Shown: positions 8,659 to 17,295 of the stretch, piece after piece
Position numbering within the stretch: position 1 is the first letter of the stretch
How the letters are laid out: each line of letters opens with the position of its first letter
DNA from: an uncultured Alphaproteobacteria bacterium
GTDB lineage: Bacteria > Pseudomonadota > Alphaproteobacteria > Rhodobacterales > Rhodobacteraceae
Assembly (NCBI GenBank): GCA_902556405.1
Contig: CACDWF010000001.1
Coordinates: 124,001-188,000 of the forward strand
Direction: 5' to 3'
DNA length: 64,000 bases
The notes under the pieces: model-generated
Database searches by the model: none
Told to the model about the DNA's origin: nothing
The model's input: only the letters and a program-made list of their open reading frames with translations
Program-made: the position numbers and the translations under genes

Positions 8659-9633
8659 TTGTCAAAGGCAATCATCGTAAGTGCATATGGTTCCTCTGAA
8701 GTCTTGTCTTACCAGGATAAGGACATTAGTGAACCTTCTGCTAATGAAATTAGAATTAGAAATACGGCTATAGGTGTAAACTATCATGATGTATATGTAC
8801 GATCGGGACTTTACAAAACACTGACTTTACCCGGCATTCCAGGGTGCGAAGCTAGTGGTATAGTCGAAAAGATTGGCGATAATGTCGAAGGTTTCGGGGT
8901 TGGAGAAAGAGTAACGTTTTGCACAAGAGAATATGGGGCTTACGCAACCCACATTAATATATCGCATGATAAAGTAATTAAAATTCCTGATTTTTTAAGT
9001 GATGAATTAGTGGCAACAAATTTCCTGAGAGCGATGACAGTAGAAATGCTTATTAATCGAATAACATTAGTTGATTCATCAAAGACAATTTTGGTAACAG
9101 CTGCATCTGGGGGTGTTGGTCGCCTACTTTGCCAATGGGCAACTTCGATGGGCGTTAAGGTAATAGGCAGCGTGGGATCACAAGAGAAAATTGAGGAAAC
9201 GAAATTAAATGGGTGTATTGAAACTTTCATTTCAAATGACAAAAACTTTAGTAACAAAGTATTAGACGTTACTAATGGAAAAGGTGTCGATATCGTTTTC
9301 GATTCTGTCGGGAATGAGACCTTCCAGTCTTCTTTATCATCACTAGCGCATTGTGGATATTTGATTAATTTTGGTCAATCATCAGGTCCCGTCCAGCCTG
9401 TATTAATGAGTACATTAGCTGAGAAATCACTATCTATTTCTCGTCCTATACTTTTCCATTATTTTGGAAATCGCAAAAACTACGAAAATATGGCAGCTGC
9501 TGTATTTAAAGCTTTTGAAGATGAAATAATTAAGGTTGCGGAATTTTTGCCATTTGATTTGAAAGATGCATCCATTGCGCATGACACACTTGAGTCTAGA
9601 AAGGGCGGGGGAAGTATATATTTAGTCCCTTGA
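8659..9633 (+). CDS. zinc-free NADPH:quinone oxidoreductase (MDR superfamily)
   Basis: The track starts at TTG 8647, but TTG 8659 has TTGGAG at a proper distance and begins SKAIIVSAYGSSEVL, matching the family N-terminus, so I prefer 8659 (324 aa). Motifs: NYHDVYVRSGLY, LPGIPGCEASGIVEKIG, and Rossmann AASGGVGRLLCQWA, with VDIVFDSVGNETF later. Lack of zinc ligands fits the QOR/QorA branch that reduces quinones or enones with NADPH. First of four closely packed plus-strand genes through 12003. Confidence 0.88.
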   Translation: MSKAIIVSAYGSSEVLSYQDKDISEPSANEIRIRNTAIGVNYHDVYVRSGLYKTLTLPGIPGCEASGIVEKIGDNVEGFGVGERVTFCTREYGAYATHINISHDKVIKIPDFLSDELVATNFLRAMTVEMLINRITLVDSSKTILVTAASGGVGRLLCQWATSMGVKVIGSVGSQEKIEETKLNGCIETFISNDKNFSNKVLDVTNGKGVDIVFDSVGNETFQSSLSSLAHCGYLINFGQSSGPVQPVLMSTLAEKSLSISRPILFHYFGNRKNYENMAAAVFKAFEDEIIKVAEFLPFDLKDASIAHDTLESRKGGGSIYLVP

Positions 9634-9642
9634 TGCAATAAA

Positions 9643-10533
9643 ATGGAAAAAACAGAAATAGGCTGGCAGTACCCTGAAGCTATAATATCATGTCAATGGC
9701 TCCAAAGAAATATAGGAAATAAGAATTTACGTATTTACGATTGTACAACATTTTTGCACTACACGGATGATCATCCTTCCAAACCCTATGACGTTGAGAG
9801 CGGTCATCAGGATTATTTAAGGGAACATATTCCTGGGGCGTCATTTCTAGATCTTCAAATCCAGATTTCAGATCCAGAAAGTCAATACAAATTTACCTTG
9901 CCTAACATTGAGCGCTTAAGTAATAGTTTTGGTAAGTTGGGAATTGGTGATCCATACCATATTATTTTGTATTCAACAAATGGTCTTCAGTGGTCCACTA
10001 GGGTTTGGTGGATGATTTACATGTTGGGATATAAAAATGTAAGCATTTTAAACGGTGGTTTAAGAGAGTGGAAACGAAATAATTATGATCTTGAGTCTGG
10101 AGAAAATTTTTATGCTAAAATAGAATTCTCAAGGTCCAGAAATCAAGGCTTTTTTGTGGGCAAGGAACAAACACTAGATGCCATGGAAGATAATAGGTGT
10201 ATTTTAATTAATGCACTAACGAGAGATATTCACAATGGGGAAAGTACGCGTTACGGGAGACCAGGTAGGATCCCTGGTAGTATAAATATTCCATTTAGTG
10301 ACCTTATGGATACAAGTACGCATATGTTAAAATCACCTGAAGAAGCATTATCGGTTTTTGAAAAATATAACATCACAAAAGATAGTGAAATACTTAACTA
10401 CTGTGGTGGAGGTATTGCAGCCACATTGAATGCTTTTGTCTTGTACCAACTTGGTTTTCAGAAATTGAAAGTTTATGATAATTCTCTTAGTGAATGGGCT
10501 ATGGATAAAAGTCTTCCCATGGAAATGGATTAG
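9643..10533 (+). CDS. two-domain sulfurtransferase (rhodanese family)
   Basis: 296 aa with two rhodanese domains. The N-terminal inactive domain has GHQDYLREHIPGASFLDL, a stretch typical of SseA/TST proteins; the C-terminal domain has YGRPGRIPGSINIPF and the active-site loop NYCGGGIAATLNAF. The persulfide Cys is present, but the loop reads CGGGIAA rather than the common CG(S/T)GVTA, so donor specificity (thiosulfate or 3-mercaptopyruvate) is uncertain. Cytoplasmic. It lies 9 bp after the quinone reductase. A paralog with the same loop is encoded at 17733-18593. Confidence 0.88.
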   Translation: MEKTEIGWQYPEAIISCQWLQRNIGNKNLRIYDCTTFLHYTDDHPSKPYDVESGHQDYLREHIPGASFLDLQIQISDPESQYKFTLPNIERLSNSFGKLGIGDPYHIILYSTNGLQWSTRVWWMIYMLGYKNVSILNGGLREWKRNNYDLESGENFYAKIEFSRSRNQGFFVGKEQTLDAMEDNRCILINALTRDIHNGESTRYGRPGRIPGSINIPFSDLMDTSTHMLKSPEEALSVFEKYNITKDSEILNYCGGGIAATLNAFVLYQLGFQKLKVYDNSLSEWAMDKSLPMEMD

Positions 10534-10570
10534 GTGTTGATTATATAATAAAAATTATAGAGAGGTTTTT

Positions 10571-11203
10571 TTGGGTAAAGACGTTCCAATACTATATAGT
10601 TTTCGTAGATGTCCATATGCCATAAGAGCTAGGTGGGCCCTTCTTTCATCAAATATTGAAGTTGAATTAAGAGAGGTTGTATTGAAGGATAAACCACATG
10701 AATTCTTGAAGATTTCAAACTCCGGTACTGTTCCATGCCTGCAATTAAAGGATAAAATAATTGACGAAAGCATTGATATAATGATTTGGGCTCTAAGAAA
10801 AAATGACCCAGAGGGCTGGTTAGATATGCCTGCTGAAGGATACCAGTTAATTGATGAGGTTGAGAAAAAATTTAAACCTAACTTAGACAAAACAAAATAC
10901 GCTACTCGGTATCCCCAAAATGATAGTAAAGTCAGCAAGAATTTGGCCATAGAATATTTGATTAATCTAGACAAAAAAATAAAAGGCGAATTCTTTTTTG
11001 GCGAGCAACCAAAGTTAGCTGATGTCGCTATATTTCCATTCGTCAGACAATTTGCAAACATTGACACAAATTGGTTTAATGAATTTGGGTGGCAAAAGCT
11101 TCAAAATTGGCTAAAAGCTTTTGTTGGATCAAACATGTTTGATAATTCACAAAAGAAATTTGATAAATGGAGGCCGGCGGCAGACCCGGTATATTTCCCT
11201 TGA
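10571..11203 (+). CDS. glutathione S-transferase N-terminal domain protein
   Basis: 210 aa. The N-terminal thioredoxin-like domain carries YSFRRCPYAIRARWAL, a glutaredoxin-like Cys-Pro-Tyr site, followed by the cis-Pro motif GTVPCLQL and DESIDIMIWAL. The remainder is helical and ends in a GST C-domain-like region (KLADVAIFPFVRQFANID). Start is TTG, with AGAGAGG upstream. The Cys-containing site suggests a thiol-transferase or deglutathionylation role rather than classic conjugation; this is inference. The stop codon overlaps the TTG of the following gene. Confidence 0.82.
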   Translation: MGKDVPILYSFRRCPYAIRARWALLSSNIEVELREVVLKDKPHEFLKISNSGTVPCLQLKDKIIDESIDIMIWALRKNDPEGWLDMPAEGYQLIDEVEKKFKPNLDKTKYATRYPQNDSKVSKNLAIEYLINLDKKIKGEFFFGEQPKLADVAIFPFVRQFANIDTNWFNEFGWQKLQNWLKAFVGSNMFDNSQKKFDKWRPAADPVYFP

Positions 11204-12003
11204 GCACCAGAAAAAATCTTTCAAATTACTTAATTGAATGCTTAGAAAATATGTCTCAAGCACAATTACCAAGTAAAACTATTCCCAACTTCTCTTTGTC
11301 AGATGCGTATACAACCGCTTTAGAGATTAAAGAAGTTCGTGAAAACAGAAAAGACAAAGCTTCTGGTATAAAAGTAGGTTTTACTAACAAAACAATTTGG
11401 GATAAATATTCTGTCAACGCGCCAATCTATGGATTTATGTATTCCTCAACGGTATTGAGCAACAAGCAATCATTTTCACCAGAAAAATTTCTTGAACCAA
11501 AGTTTGAGCCTGAGATATTTTTCAGACTGAGCAAAAAGCCACATCGTGAAATGAGCGATATAGACCTAATCGCTTGCTGTGAAAGCTTTGGAATTGGCGT
11601 CGAGTTAGTGCAGAGTATCTATAAGGGATGGACTTTTAAGTTACCGGATACAGTTGCCGGTTTTGGTTTGCATGGACAGTATAAAATTTTAGAAGAAATG
11701 CCAATCCCATCCGATGAAAACAATAGGGTCGTAGTTATCAATCAATTGAAAAACTTTAATCTTACTTTGAAAAAAAACTCTAAAATTATGGAGCACGGAA
11801 AATCAAAGAATATATTAGAAGAAAGTCCATTAGCTGCCTTGAGATCTTACATAGAATTTTGTGAAAAAAACCTAGATTGGTTAGTCCTCAATGGGCCAAT
11901 AACAACTGGTACTATCACAGACGCATACGATATTAATAAGGCTGATGTTTTTTGTTGTGAATTTGATCGCTTATTTGAAAAGAAGTTTGTTGTTAAATTT
12001 TAA
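11200..12003 (+). CDS. 2-keto-4-pentenoate hydratase-like protein (FAH family)
   Basis: The track start at 11167 lies deep inside the GST gene. TTG 11200 overlaps the GST stop (TTGA) and gives a 267-aa protein beginning STRKNLSNYLIEC, so it is preferred. Family features: GIKVGFTNKTIWDKY, the metal-ligand strand KFEPEIFFRL, and IGVELVQSIYKGW. Two acidic positions are conserved compared with the protein at 1375-2151, although the sequences are far apart. Likely hydrates or decarboxylates a 2-keto acid from aromatic or dienoic catabolism. Last gene of the 8659-12003 run, convergent with the D-threonine-aldolase-like gene (2 bp apart). Confidence 0.78.
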   Translation: MSTRKNLSNYLIECLENMSQAQLPSKTIPNFSLSDAYTTALEIKEVRENRKDKASGIKVGFTNKTIWDKYSVNAPIYGFMYSSTVLSNKQSFSPEKFLEPKFEPEIFFRLSKKPHREMSDIDLIACCESFGIGVELVQSIYKGWTFKLPDTVAGFGLHGQYKILEEMPIPSDENNRVVVINQLKNFNLTLKKNSKIMEHGKSKNILEESPLAALRSYIEFCEKNLDWLVLNGPITTGTITDAYDINKADVFCCEFDRLFEKKFVVKF

Positions 12004-12005
12004 AG

Positions 12006-13079
12006 TCACCAGACTTTACCTCTTGCAACAACTTTAACTTTTTTTAATTTTTTCTCTTCAGTGATAAGATTTACTTCATCAAGCATGTTAGTTACTACGC
12101 ATGCATGATTAGGGATAATTTGGATTTTTTGTCCAATTTCTAAATTTGTGTTTTGTTCGCTCATAATCGTGCCATGCTCTTCTGATAATTGTGTAATTCT
12201 GAGTTCAGGGAAGTTTACTACAGCACCATGATCATTCATTCCAAAGAGGTCAGACGTTAATACTTTTGACCCAGCATCGATTATGGCTCTGTTTTTTGTC
12301 GGAGTTGACACTACAGTTGCTAAAACGGTCAAAGCGACCTTTTTGTCTGAACAAATCTTGTTTTCAACAAGAGATCGATCATTAAATATATAAGTTCCAA
12401 TTCTATACTCTGTTGCAACCGAAATATCTTTGACTTTCCACATGTCAGGAGATCCACCGATAGACACTGTATTTACGGCAATATTTTTTGCTTCAATTAA
12501 TTTTTTTGCGTCATTTAAAAAGCAGTTAATTTTTTGAGGTTGAGAAGTGGGAGGGTAGGTCATTAACCCACCGAAAATTAGTCCAGGGCTTCTATTAATC
12601 AATTCTGCCAATTCACATGCTTCTTGAGGACTTATAACCCCGCAACGGTTGGCTCCAGTATCACACTCAACTAATACATGTAAAGCTTCCTTGGCCCCTT
12701 CGAATGTCTTTGATAAGCCCTTTATGCAAAAAGAGCTATCAGCTACGACGGAAGTCTTCACTTTTGTAGCTAAATCTCGAAGAGCCTTTAATTTTTGTTC
12801 TCCTATTATATTGTAGGTGATTAGAACATCATTAATGCCACCCTCGGAAATTATCGCCTCGGCCTCACTTATTTTTTGAGCCGTAATTCCAACCGCCCCA
12901 GCTCCAATTTGTAATTTAGCTAAGGCTGGGATTTTATGTGTCTTTATATGGGGTCGTAATTTAATACCAATCTCATCACAATATTTTTGATATGTGTTTA
13001 TGTTTTCTTGAACAATATTTAAATCCACAATAATAGATGGGGTATCAATGTCTTGAAACAGGTTCATTTCTTTATCCAA
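12006..13079 (-). CDS. D-threonine aldolase / D-serine dehydratase-like PLP enzyme
   Basis: 357 aa fold-type III PLP protein. The N-terminal alanine-racemase-like barrel begins DIDTPSIIVDLNIVQENI; the PLP lysine lies in LRPHIKTHKIPALAKLQ; ECDTGANRCGV follows mid-barrel. The C-terminal beta domain has AIIDAGSKVLTSD and the metal-site pattern EEHGT...PNHACVV typical of DSD1/D-threonine aldolases, where His and Cys bind Zn or Mn. It would cleave D-3-hydroxy-amino acids or dehydrate D-serine. About 20 bp after the hydrolase gene on the same strand, suggesting cotranscription. Confidence 0.88.
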   Translation of the reverse strand: MDKEMNLFQDIDTPSIIVDLNIVQENINTYQKYCDEIGIKLRPHIKTHKIPALAKLQIGAGAVGITAQKISEAEAIISEGGINDVLITYNIIGEQKLKALRDLATKVKTSVVADSSFCIKGLSKTFEGAKEALHVLVECDTGANRCGVISPQEACELAELINRSPGLIFGGLMTYPPTSQPQKINCFLNDAKKLIEAKNIAVNTVSIGGSPDMWKVKDISVATEYRIGTYIFNDRSLVENKICSDKKVALTVLATVVSTPTKNRAIIDAGSKVLTSDLFGMNDHGAVVNFPELRITQLSEEHGTIMSEQNTNLEIGQKIQIIPNHACVVTNMLDEVNLITEEKKLKKVKVVARGKVW

Positions 13080-13100
13080 ATTTACTTCGTCCGATTTCTA

Positions 13101-14084
13101 TTAAAGTCTCGAGAGAAAGTCTAAAATGAACTGGTTTACTTCTGCAGGTTTTTCCTGCTGAACCCAGTGACCCGCGTCCTCTAGTAGACATACTGACAAA
13201 AGGTTTTCATAATTTTTACCAATTCTATTCCTAAGATCTTCGGTACTTTCATAATTAGATCCCGTGAAGAAATTTACAGGATCATATTCCCCTGTTAAGA
13301 AAGCAGCAGGTTGTTTAATCTTTGCATCCGTGAGCTCAAGTAAGTTCTCAAAATCAATTTGTTGCGCTCTATATCTATTGAGTGGCCCTCGCATTCCACT
13401 ATTTTCAAACTCGTTGACTAGATAGTCCATATCTTCATTAGTCATCCAAGAGGGATAGGTGTCGAATTCAGGTATACCATCTAGATATTTCGCATTAGGG
13501 CCTTTAGAGCTAGCATTTAGTGCATTCTCTTTCTGAAACTTCATTCCTCTTGCATCGATCGAAAAATAGGTTAGCTCCAAATAGCGTCGTATATTTTCTT
13601 CAAACTCTCGTTCAGCAACTCCCTCTTCCTGAAAATAGAGCTGATAAAAAAACTTGCCCTCATATATTTTTCTAAAGAGATCAATCGTTGAAATTTTTCC
13701 TCTAGGGAAAAATGGTACTGAAAGACCTAAAACGGCAGATATTCTCTTTTCATTCAAAATAGCGGTATTCCATACAATTGGACCTCCCCAATCGTGACCA
13801 ATTAAAATTGCTGTATCAAATTCAAGGGCATCAATAACACCAATTACATCTCTAGTAAGTTCCCTCATACTATAGGCTTTAATTTCGTATGGCTTTGATG
13901 AGCCTCCATATCCCCTAACGTCAATAGCAGCAACGGTATAGCCTTTTTTTGCTAACAAGGGGATTTGGAGTCTCCAACTATACCAGCTTTCAGGACACCC
14001 ATGGACTAAAACGATTAGTGGCCCTGATCCTTCTATTTTTGCCCTTATATCTATGTTATTGGATTTTAAAACTTTGAATTTCAT
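13101..14084 (-). CDS. alpha/beta hydrolase, epoxide hydrolase-like
   Basis: 327 aa. Oxyanion motif VHGCPESWYSWR, then GYGGSSKP, nucleophile elbow GHDWGGPIVW with Asp as nucleophile, and a late His in LLEDAGHWVQQEKP. The HGxP motif with an Asp nucleophile and a lid containing Tyr residues is the pattern of soluble epoxide hydrolases; haloalkane dehalogenases are related but less likely. Cytoplasmic. It is 7 bp downstream of the small protein at 14092-14343 and upstream of the PLP enzyme, forming a four-gene minus-strand unit. Confidence 0.88.
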   Translation of the reverse strand: MKFKVLKSNNIDIRAKIEGSGPLIVLVHGCPESWYSWRLQIPLLAKKGYTVAAIDVRGYGGSSKPYEIKAYSMRELTRDVIGVIDALEFDTAILIGHDWGGPIVWNTAILNEKRISAVLGLSVPFFPRGKISTIDLFRKIYEGKFFYQLYFQEEGVAEREFEENIRRYLELTYFSIDARGMKFQKENALNASSKGPNAKYLDGIPEFDTYPSWMTNEDMDYLVNEFENSGMRGPLNRYRAQQIDFENLLELTDAKIKQPAAFLTGEYDPVNFFTGSNYESTEDLRNRIGKNYENLLSVCLLEDAGHWVQQEKPAEVNQFILDFLSRL

Positions 14085-14091
14085 TTCTATT

Positions 14092-14343
14092 TTACCTAGT
14101 TCCCTCTAAGACAGAAACTTTCGCCATTGCTTGCTCTTTTAAACTTTGCATAGCTTTTAACGCCTCAAGATTGGAGCCAGCAACCTGTTTTGAGGGAAAT
14201 ATTTCAATTATAAAACCCGTATTGTCAGTTGATTTAAAAAGATTTCTCTTTATATCTTCAGTTTCAATAGGCTGAGCTACCGCTTCGACTACAGACCATA
14301 GGGAAGGTGCCAATAGTGTGAAATTAATCGCCCTTCCGTACAT
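14092..14343 (-). CDS. small protein, function unknown
   Basis: 83 aa with no family I recognise. The sequence has a central strand GFIIEIFPSKQ and a C-terminal helix LEALKAMQSLKEQAMAKV, compatible with a small alpha+beta fold. Its ATG overlaps the stop of the upstream gene by 1 bp (TAATG), so it is translationally coupled and very likely real. The pairing with a DUF3303-like protein and an epoxide-hydrolase-like enzyme suggests an accessory role in the same degradation unit; that is inference only. Confidence 0.55.
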   Translation of the reverse strand: MYGRAINFTLLAPSLWSVVEAVAQPIETEDIKRNLFKSTDNTGFIIEIFPSKQVAGSNLEALKAMQSLKEQAMAKVSVLEGTR

Positions 14344-14693
14344 TAAGAATTCTCTGCGGCTTGCATAGTTGTGACATAAGAGGCCATGCCATCCTTGGCT
14401 TTTTCATAGATTCCCATATGCTCTAATGAATCAAACGCTCTTGACCAATGTAAGTTAGTCCATGTTCCAGAGGCTCTCGCAATATTCATTGAAGCCTCCA
14501 TATCTTCATCGCTCTTGGCATCTACAACCATAAAAAAGGTAAAGCTTTCGGTATGCGTAAAGAGAAACTCTCTTATATTCATCTCAAATTGATCAGCAGA
14601 TTTTTTTACTATTGGTAGTCTATCCTGAGGTTTGTTAAGCATGCCACTGGCATATTCTGAATTTGTTTTTCCATAAACTATGTAGGTGTTCAT
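14343..14693 (-). CDS. small alpha+beta barrel-like protein (DUF3303/YCII/ABM-type size)
   Basis: 116 aa. The pattern of strand (NTYIVYGKTNSEYASG), helix, strand (TFFMVVDAKSDEDMEASMNIA) and a C-terminal segment recalls ferredoxin-like dimeric alpha+beta barrel proteins that measure about 100 aa. No catalytic residue is identifiable. Heads the 14693-12006 minus-strand group with 1-bp overlap to the next gene. The 130-bp upstream gap separates it divergently from the methyltransferase. Confidence 0.55.
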   Translation of the reverse strand: MNTYIVYGKTNSEYASGMLNKPQDRLPIVKKSADQFEMNIREFLFTHTESFTFFMVVDAKSDEDMEASMNIARASGTWTNLHWSRAFDSLEHMGIYEKAKDGMASYVTTMQAAENS

Positions 14694-14823
14694 TTTTTGC
14701 CTTTATTTTGAATTGTTGAAAGCGTTCGCGTTATTATTTAAAAAATTTCCCAAATGTATTACCATCATACATGATTACAGTACATCAAACCTACGCAAAT
14801 TTAAATAATGTTGGGTATAATTA

Positions 14824-15477
14824 ATGAACCTTAAGCTTTTTGTAGCTCGATGGATCCACAAATGTCTAATTCATTCCGAATTGATGACAGAAAACATGAG
14901 GTCCCCAAAAACGATAGGGCTGTCTTGGGTAGCAAGAACATTAATGAATTATTCAAATCAGCAAATAAGCATTGATATTGTAGATAGAATGAAACTGAAT
15001 AAAACAGATCATGTGCTAGAGTTAGGCGTAGGTAACGGATTGGCAATAAAGGAAATTGCAAAAATCAGTAGTAATAAAATAATTGGGATCGAAATAAGCG
15101 CAGAGTTCAGAAAAAAATTACTTAATATGAAACTGCCTAGAAATATAGTTATTTTAGAAAACGATGCAAAGGACTTAAGCAATGAAATTCCAAATGAATC
15201 AATAGATAAACTTCTAGCCATAAACGTGATATACTTTTTAAAGCCAATAACGGAATATATTTTAGAGTTCAACAGAATTTTAAAAAAGGGAGGTATTGGT
15301 TATTTGGGATGTAAATTTGAAAGTATAAAGAATTTTGACATAGAAGTTGCCCCCAATAGAAATGAAAGAGAAATAATAAGTCAACTATCAAGCGCTGGTT
15401 TTTACGTTTCAAGTGAGTTTGTAGATTTAGGCGAGGATAGATCACGCTATACCTTTATTCGATTTGAAAAACAATAG
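14824..15477 (+). CDS. class I SAM-dependent methyltransferase
   Basis: 217 aa. The glycine-rich SAM motif I is HVLELGVGNGLAIKEIA, followed by an acidic end of strand 2 (IIGIEIS) and motif II-like LLAINVIYFLKP; motif III-like region ILKKGGIGYLGCKFE. This is the Methyltransf_11/25 pattern of small cytoplasmic methyltransferases; substrate unknown. It precedes a MaoC-like gene by 12 bp, probably in one transcript. Confidence 0.82.
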   Translation: MNLKLFVARWIHKCLIHSELMTENMRSPKTIGLSWVARTLMNYSNQQISIDIVDRMKLNKTDHVLELGVGNGLAIKEIAKISSNKIIGIEISAEFRKKLLNMKLPRNIVILENDAKDLSNEIPNESIDKLLAINVIYFLKPITEYILEFNRILKKGGIGYLGCKFESIKNFDIEVAPNRNEREIISQLSSAGFYVSSEFVDLGEDRSRYTFIRFEKQ

Positions 15478-15489
15478 AGAGGAAAAAAG

Positions 15490-15936
15490 ATGGAAAACCG
15501 ATATGCAGAGGATTTTATAAAGGGGAACATTTTTGATCTTGGAAAGCACGCTTTTGCAGAGGATGAAATAATAGATTTTGCAAAAAAGTATGATCCATTT
15601 CCTTTTCATATTAGCAAAAATGCAGCCGAAAAAACTGTATTTGGCGGTATTATATCCAGTGGATGGCTAACAGCTCTTGTTTGGCTTGGAATGATGCATA
15701 AAAGTTTTTTATCCTACGATACGATAATGGGATCACCAGGGCATGAGGAAATGACTTGGCCAAAACCAGTAAGACCTGGTGACGAAGTGACTGGTCAATT
15801 AGAAATATTGGAGAGTAGAAAATCAAAAAGCAAACTTGGACTTGGTTTTGTTAGATATGAGGCGAAGTTGTTCAATCAAGACAACGAAATAGTGTTTCTC
15901 ACTAAAAGTACCTTGATGATTAAGTCTCGAATTTAA
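15490..15936 (+). CDS. MaoC-like hot-dog dehydratase
   Basis: 148 aa single hot-dog domain. Family motif: FAKKYDPFPFHISKNAAEKTVFGGIISSGWLTA, containing the D-x-x-P-x-H catalytic pattern (DPFPFH) of (R)-enoyl-CoA hydratases, followed by PVRPGDEVTG. Ends with strand residues FLTKSTLMI. It would hydrate an enoyl-CoA or act on a related thioester. RBS GAGGAAAA upstream. Convergent with the ABC1 kinase gene, only 1 bp between ends. Confidence 0.87.
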   Translation: MENRYAEDFIKGNIFDLGKHAFAEDEIIDFAKKYDPFPFHISKNAAEKTVFGGIISSGWLTALVWLGMMHKSFLSYDTIMGSPGHEEMTWPKPVRPGDEVTGQLEILESRKSKSKLGLGFVRYEAKLFNQDNEIVFLTKSTLMIKSRI

Positions 15937-15937
15937 T

Positions 15938-17257
15938 TCAAATATATTTTGTAACTAATTTGGAAAAGTTTTTTCTAGCGCCGAATTTTCGACCTAAAAG
16001 AAAAATACCCCCTAATTTTCTTTGAATAAAAAGGATTTGAGGATCGGGTAGCTGAAATTTATCTTTTTGGTTTATCAGTGTTGAGGTAAGCATGTTCAAG
16101 TCCTCTGTCGAAATGCAATGTAGGAAATCAAATTCCGTATTTTTTCGTAAAGGCAAGGATAAGTTCCAGATCATGTCCAGAAGATAATGCTTTACAGAAT
16201 TACTAGCGTTAGGACTAAAGATCTTCAATGTTATAAGAGCTTTTTCAACCATATCTTTTCTATCAAGCGCTAGGCCGACAAGAATATCTTTAAAGACTCG
16301 GATATTTTTTTTAGAGATTTTACTTGTTGCACCAAAGTCCAGTAAAACAATTTTTTTTGATGTATCATCATATAGAAAGTTAGCAAAATTAGGGTCTGTT
16401 TGAATTAAATTAAACTCAAATATTTCTTTGAAGGCAAGTTCTACTAAATTATTTATTATTGAATTTTTTGTTTTTTGATCATGATGTGCGACCTGATCTA
16501 TTGTTACCCCATTTTGATATTCCATTGCCAAAATTTGTTTAGTAGTAAGTTTTTCATTAATCTTTGGCACAACAAATTTTTTATCCGTTTTAAGTAGATG
16601 ATGAAAATTTTTTTGGTGCACTGCTTCGAGCAAGTAATCGGTTTCATTCAGTAACTGTGTTTTACCAGCTTCAAGCAGTCTATCGAAATCAAAGGATTTT
16701 GGTAAGACTCCAAAGTTTTTAGTGATTAGTCTTAAATTATTAATATCACTTTCTATACTCTCTCTAATTTTTGGGTATTGAATTTTTAGTATTAACTCCT
16801 TATTGCCATATTTACATTTGTGAACTTGACCAATTGAAGCAGCGGCGATTGGCGTTTCATTAAACTCTGAGAAGTTATCTAAAAAGTTATCGCCATAATT
16901 TTCTCTTAAGACTTCACCAAGCTGATAATTTGGCATATGGAAGTTTTTATTTCTTAGGTTGGCGAGCAGGGTGCTAAATTCTTCTGGCAAAAAGTCATTT
17001 GCTTCGAGAGATAATAATTGCCCAATTTTTAATGCCGCACCCCTTAATTTGGTGAGTTCTTCTACAAAGGTGAGTATATTTTTTTCTTGAATAAGTAGGT
17101 TTTTTAATGATGGGGACTGTCCACTAATTAACTCTTTTGTTCCATCAAACACAACTGAGCTGGCAAACTTCATTGCTATTTTGCCAAAACTTGAGGCTCT
17201 TACCAACCGTCCTTCTGGTACAGGTAATGAGTTAGACAACAATCTTTTTTTATTCAT
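15938..17257 (-). CDS. ABC1/UbiB-family atypical kinase
   Basis: The track begins at 17323, inside the upstream gene; ATG 17257 (MNKKRLLSNSLPVP) is the sensible start, 440 aa. Hallmarks of the COQ8/UbiB family: KxGQ motif LRGAALKIGQLLSLEAND, Ala-rich loop PIAAASIGQVHKCKYG replacing the P-loop, catalytic Lys in LILKIQYPKI, QTDPNFANFLYDD and metal-binding LDFGAT. Such proteins support ubiquinone biosynthesis at the membrane by an ATPase/kinase-like activity. It is shorter than E. coli UbiB (546 aa) and lacks the C-terminal transmembrane pair, resembling the shorter eukaryotic-type ADCK/COQ8 form. Confidence 0.88.
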   Translation of the reverse strand: MNKKRLLSNSLPVPEGRLVRASSFGKIAMKFASSVVFDGTKELISGQSPSLKNLLIQEKNILTFVEELTKLRGAALKIGQLLSLEANDFLPEEFSTLLANLRNKNFHMPNYQLGEVLRENYGDNFLDNFSEFNETPIAAASIGQVHKCKYGNKELILKIQYPKIRESIESDINNLRLITKNFGVLPKSFDFDRLLEAGKTQLLNETDYLLEAVHQKNFHHLLKTDKKFVVPKINEKLTTKQILAMEYQNGVTIDQVAHHDQKTKNSIINNLVELAFKEIFEFNLIQTDPNFANFLYDDTSKKIVLLDFGATSKISKKNIRVFKDILVGLALDRKDMVEKALITLKIFSPNASNSVKHYLLDMIWNLSLPLRKNTEFDFLHCISTEDLNMLTSTLINQKDKFQLPDPQILFIQRKLGGIFLLGRKFGARKNFSKLVTKYI

Positions 17258-17295
17258 TAATGTTTGTATGCAAATGTTTTTGCTTTTAAGGATTT

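Noticed and set aside
8940-9257. 105-aa minus-strand ORF inside the quinone oxidoreductase gene
   Set aside because: It is a frame shadow of a well-supported gene; its sequence has no recognisable motif and no RBS.
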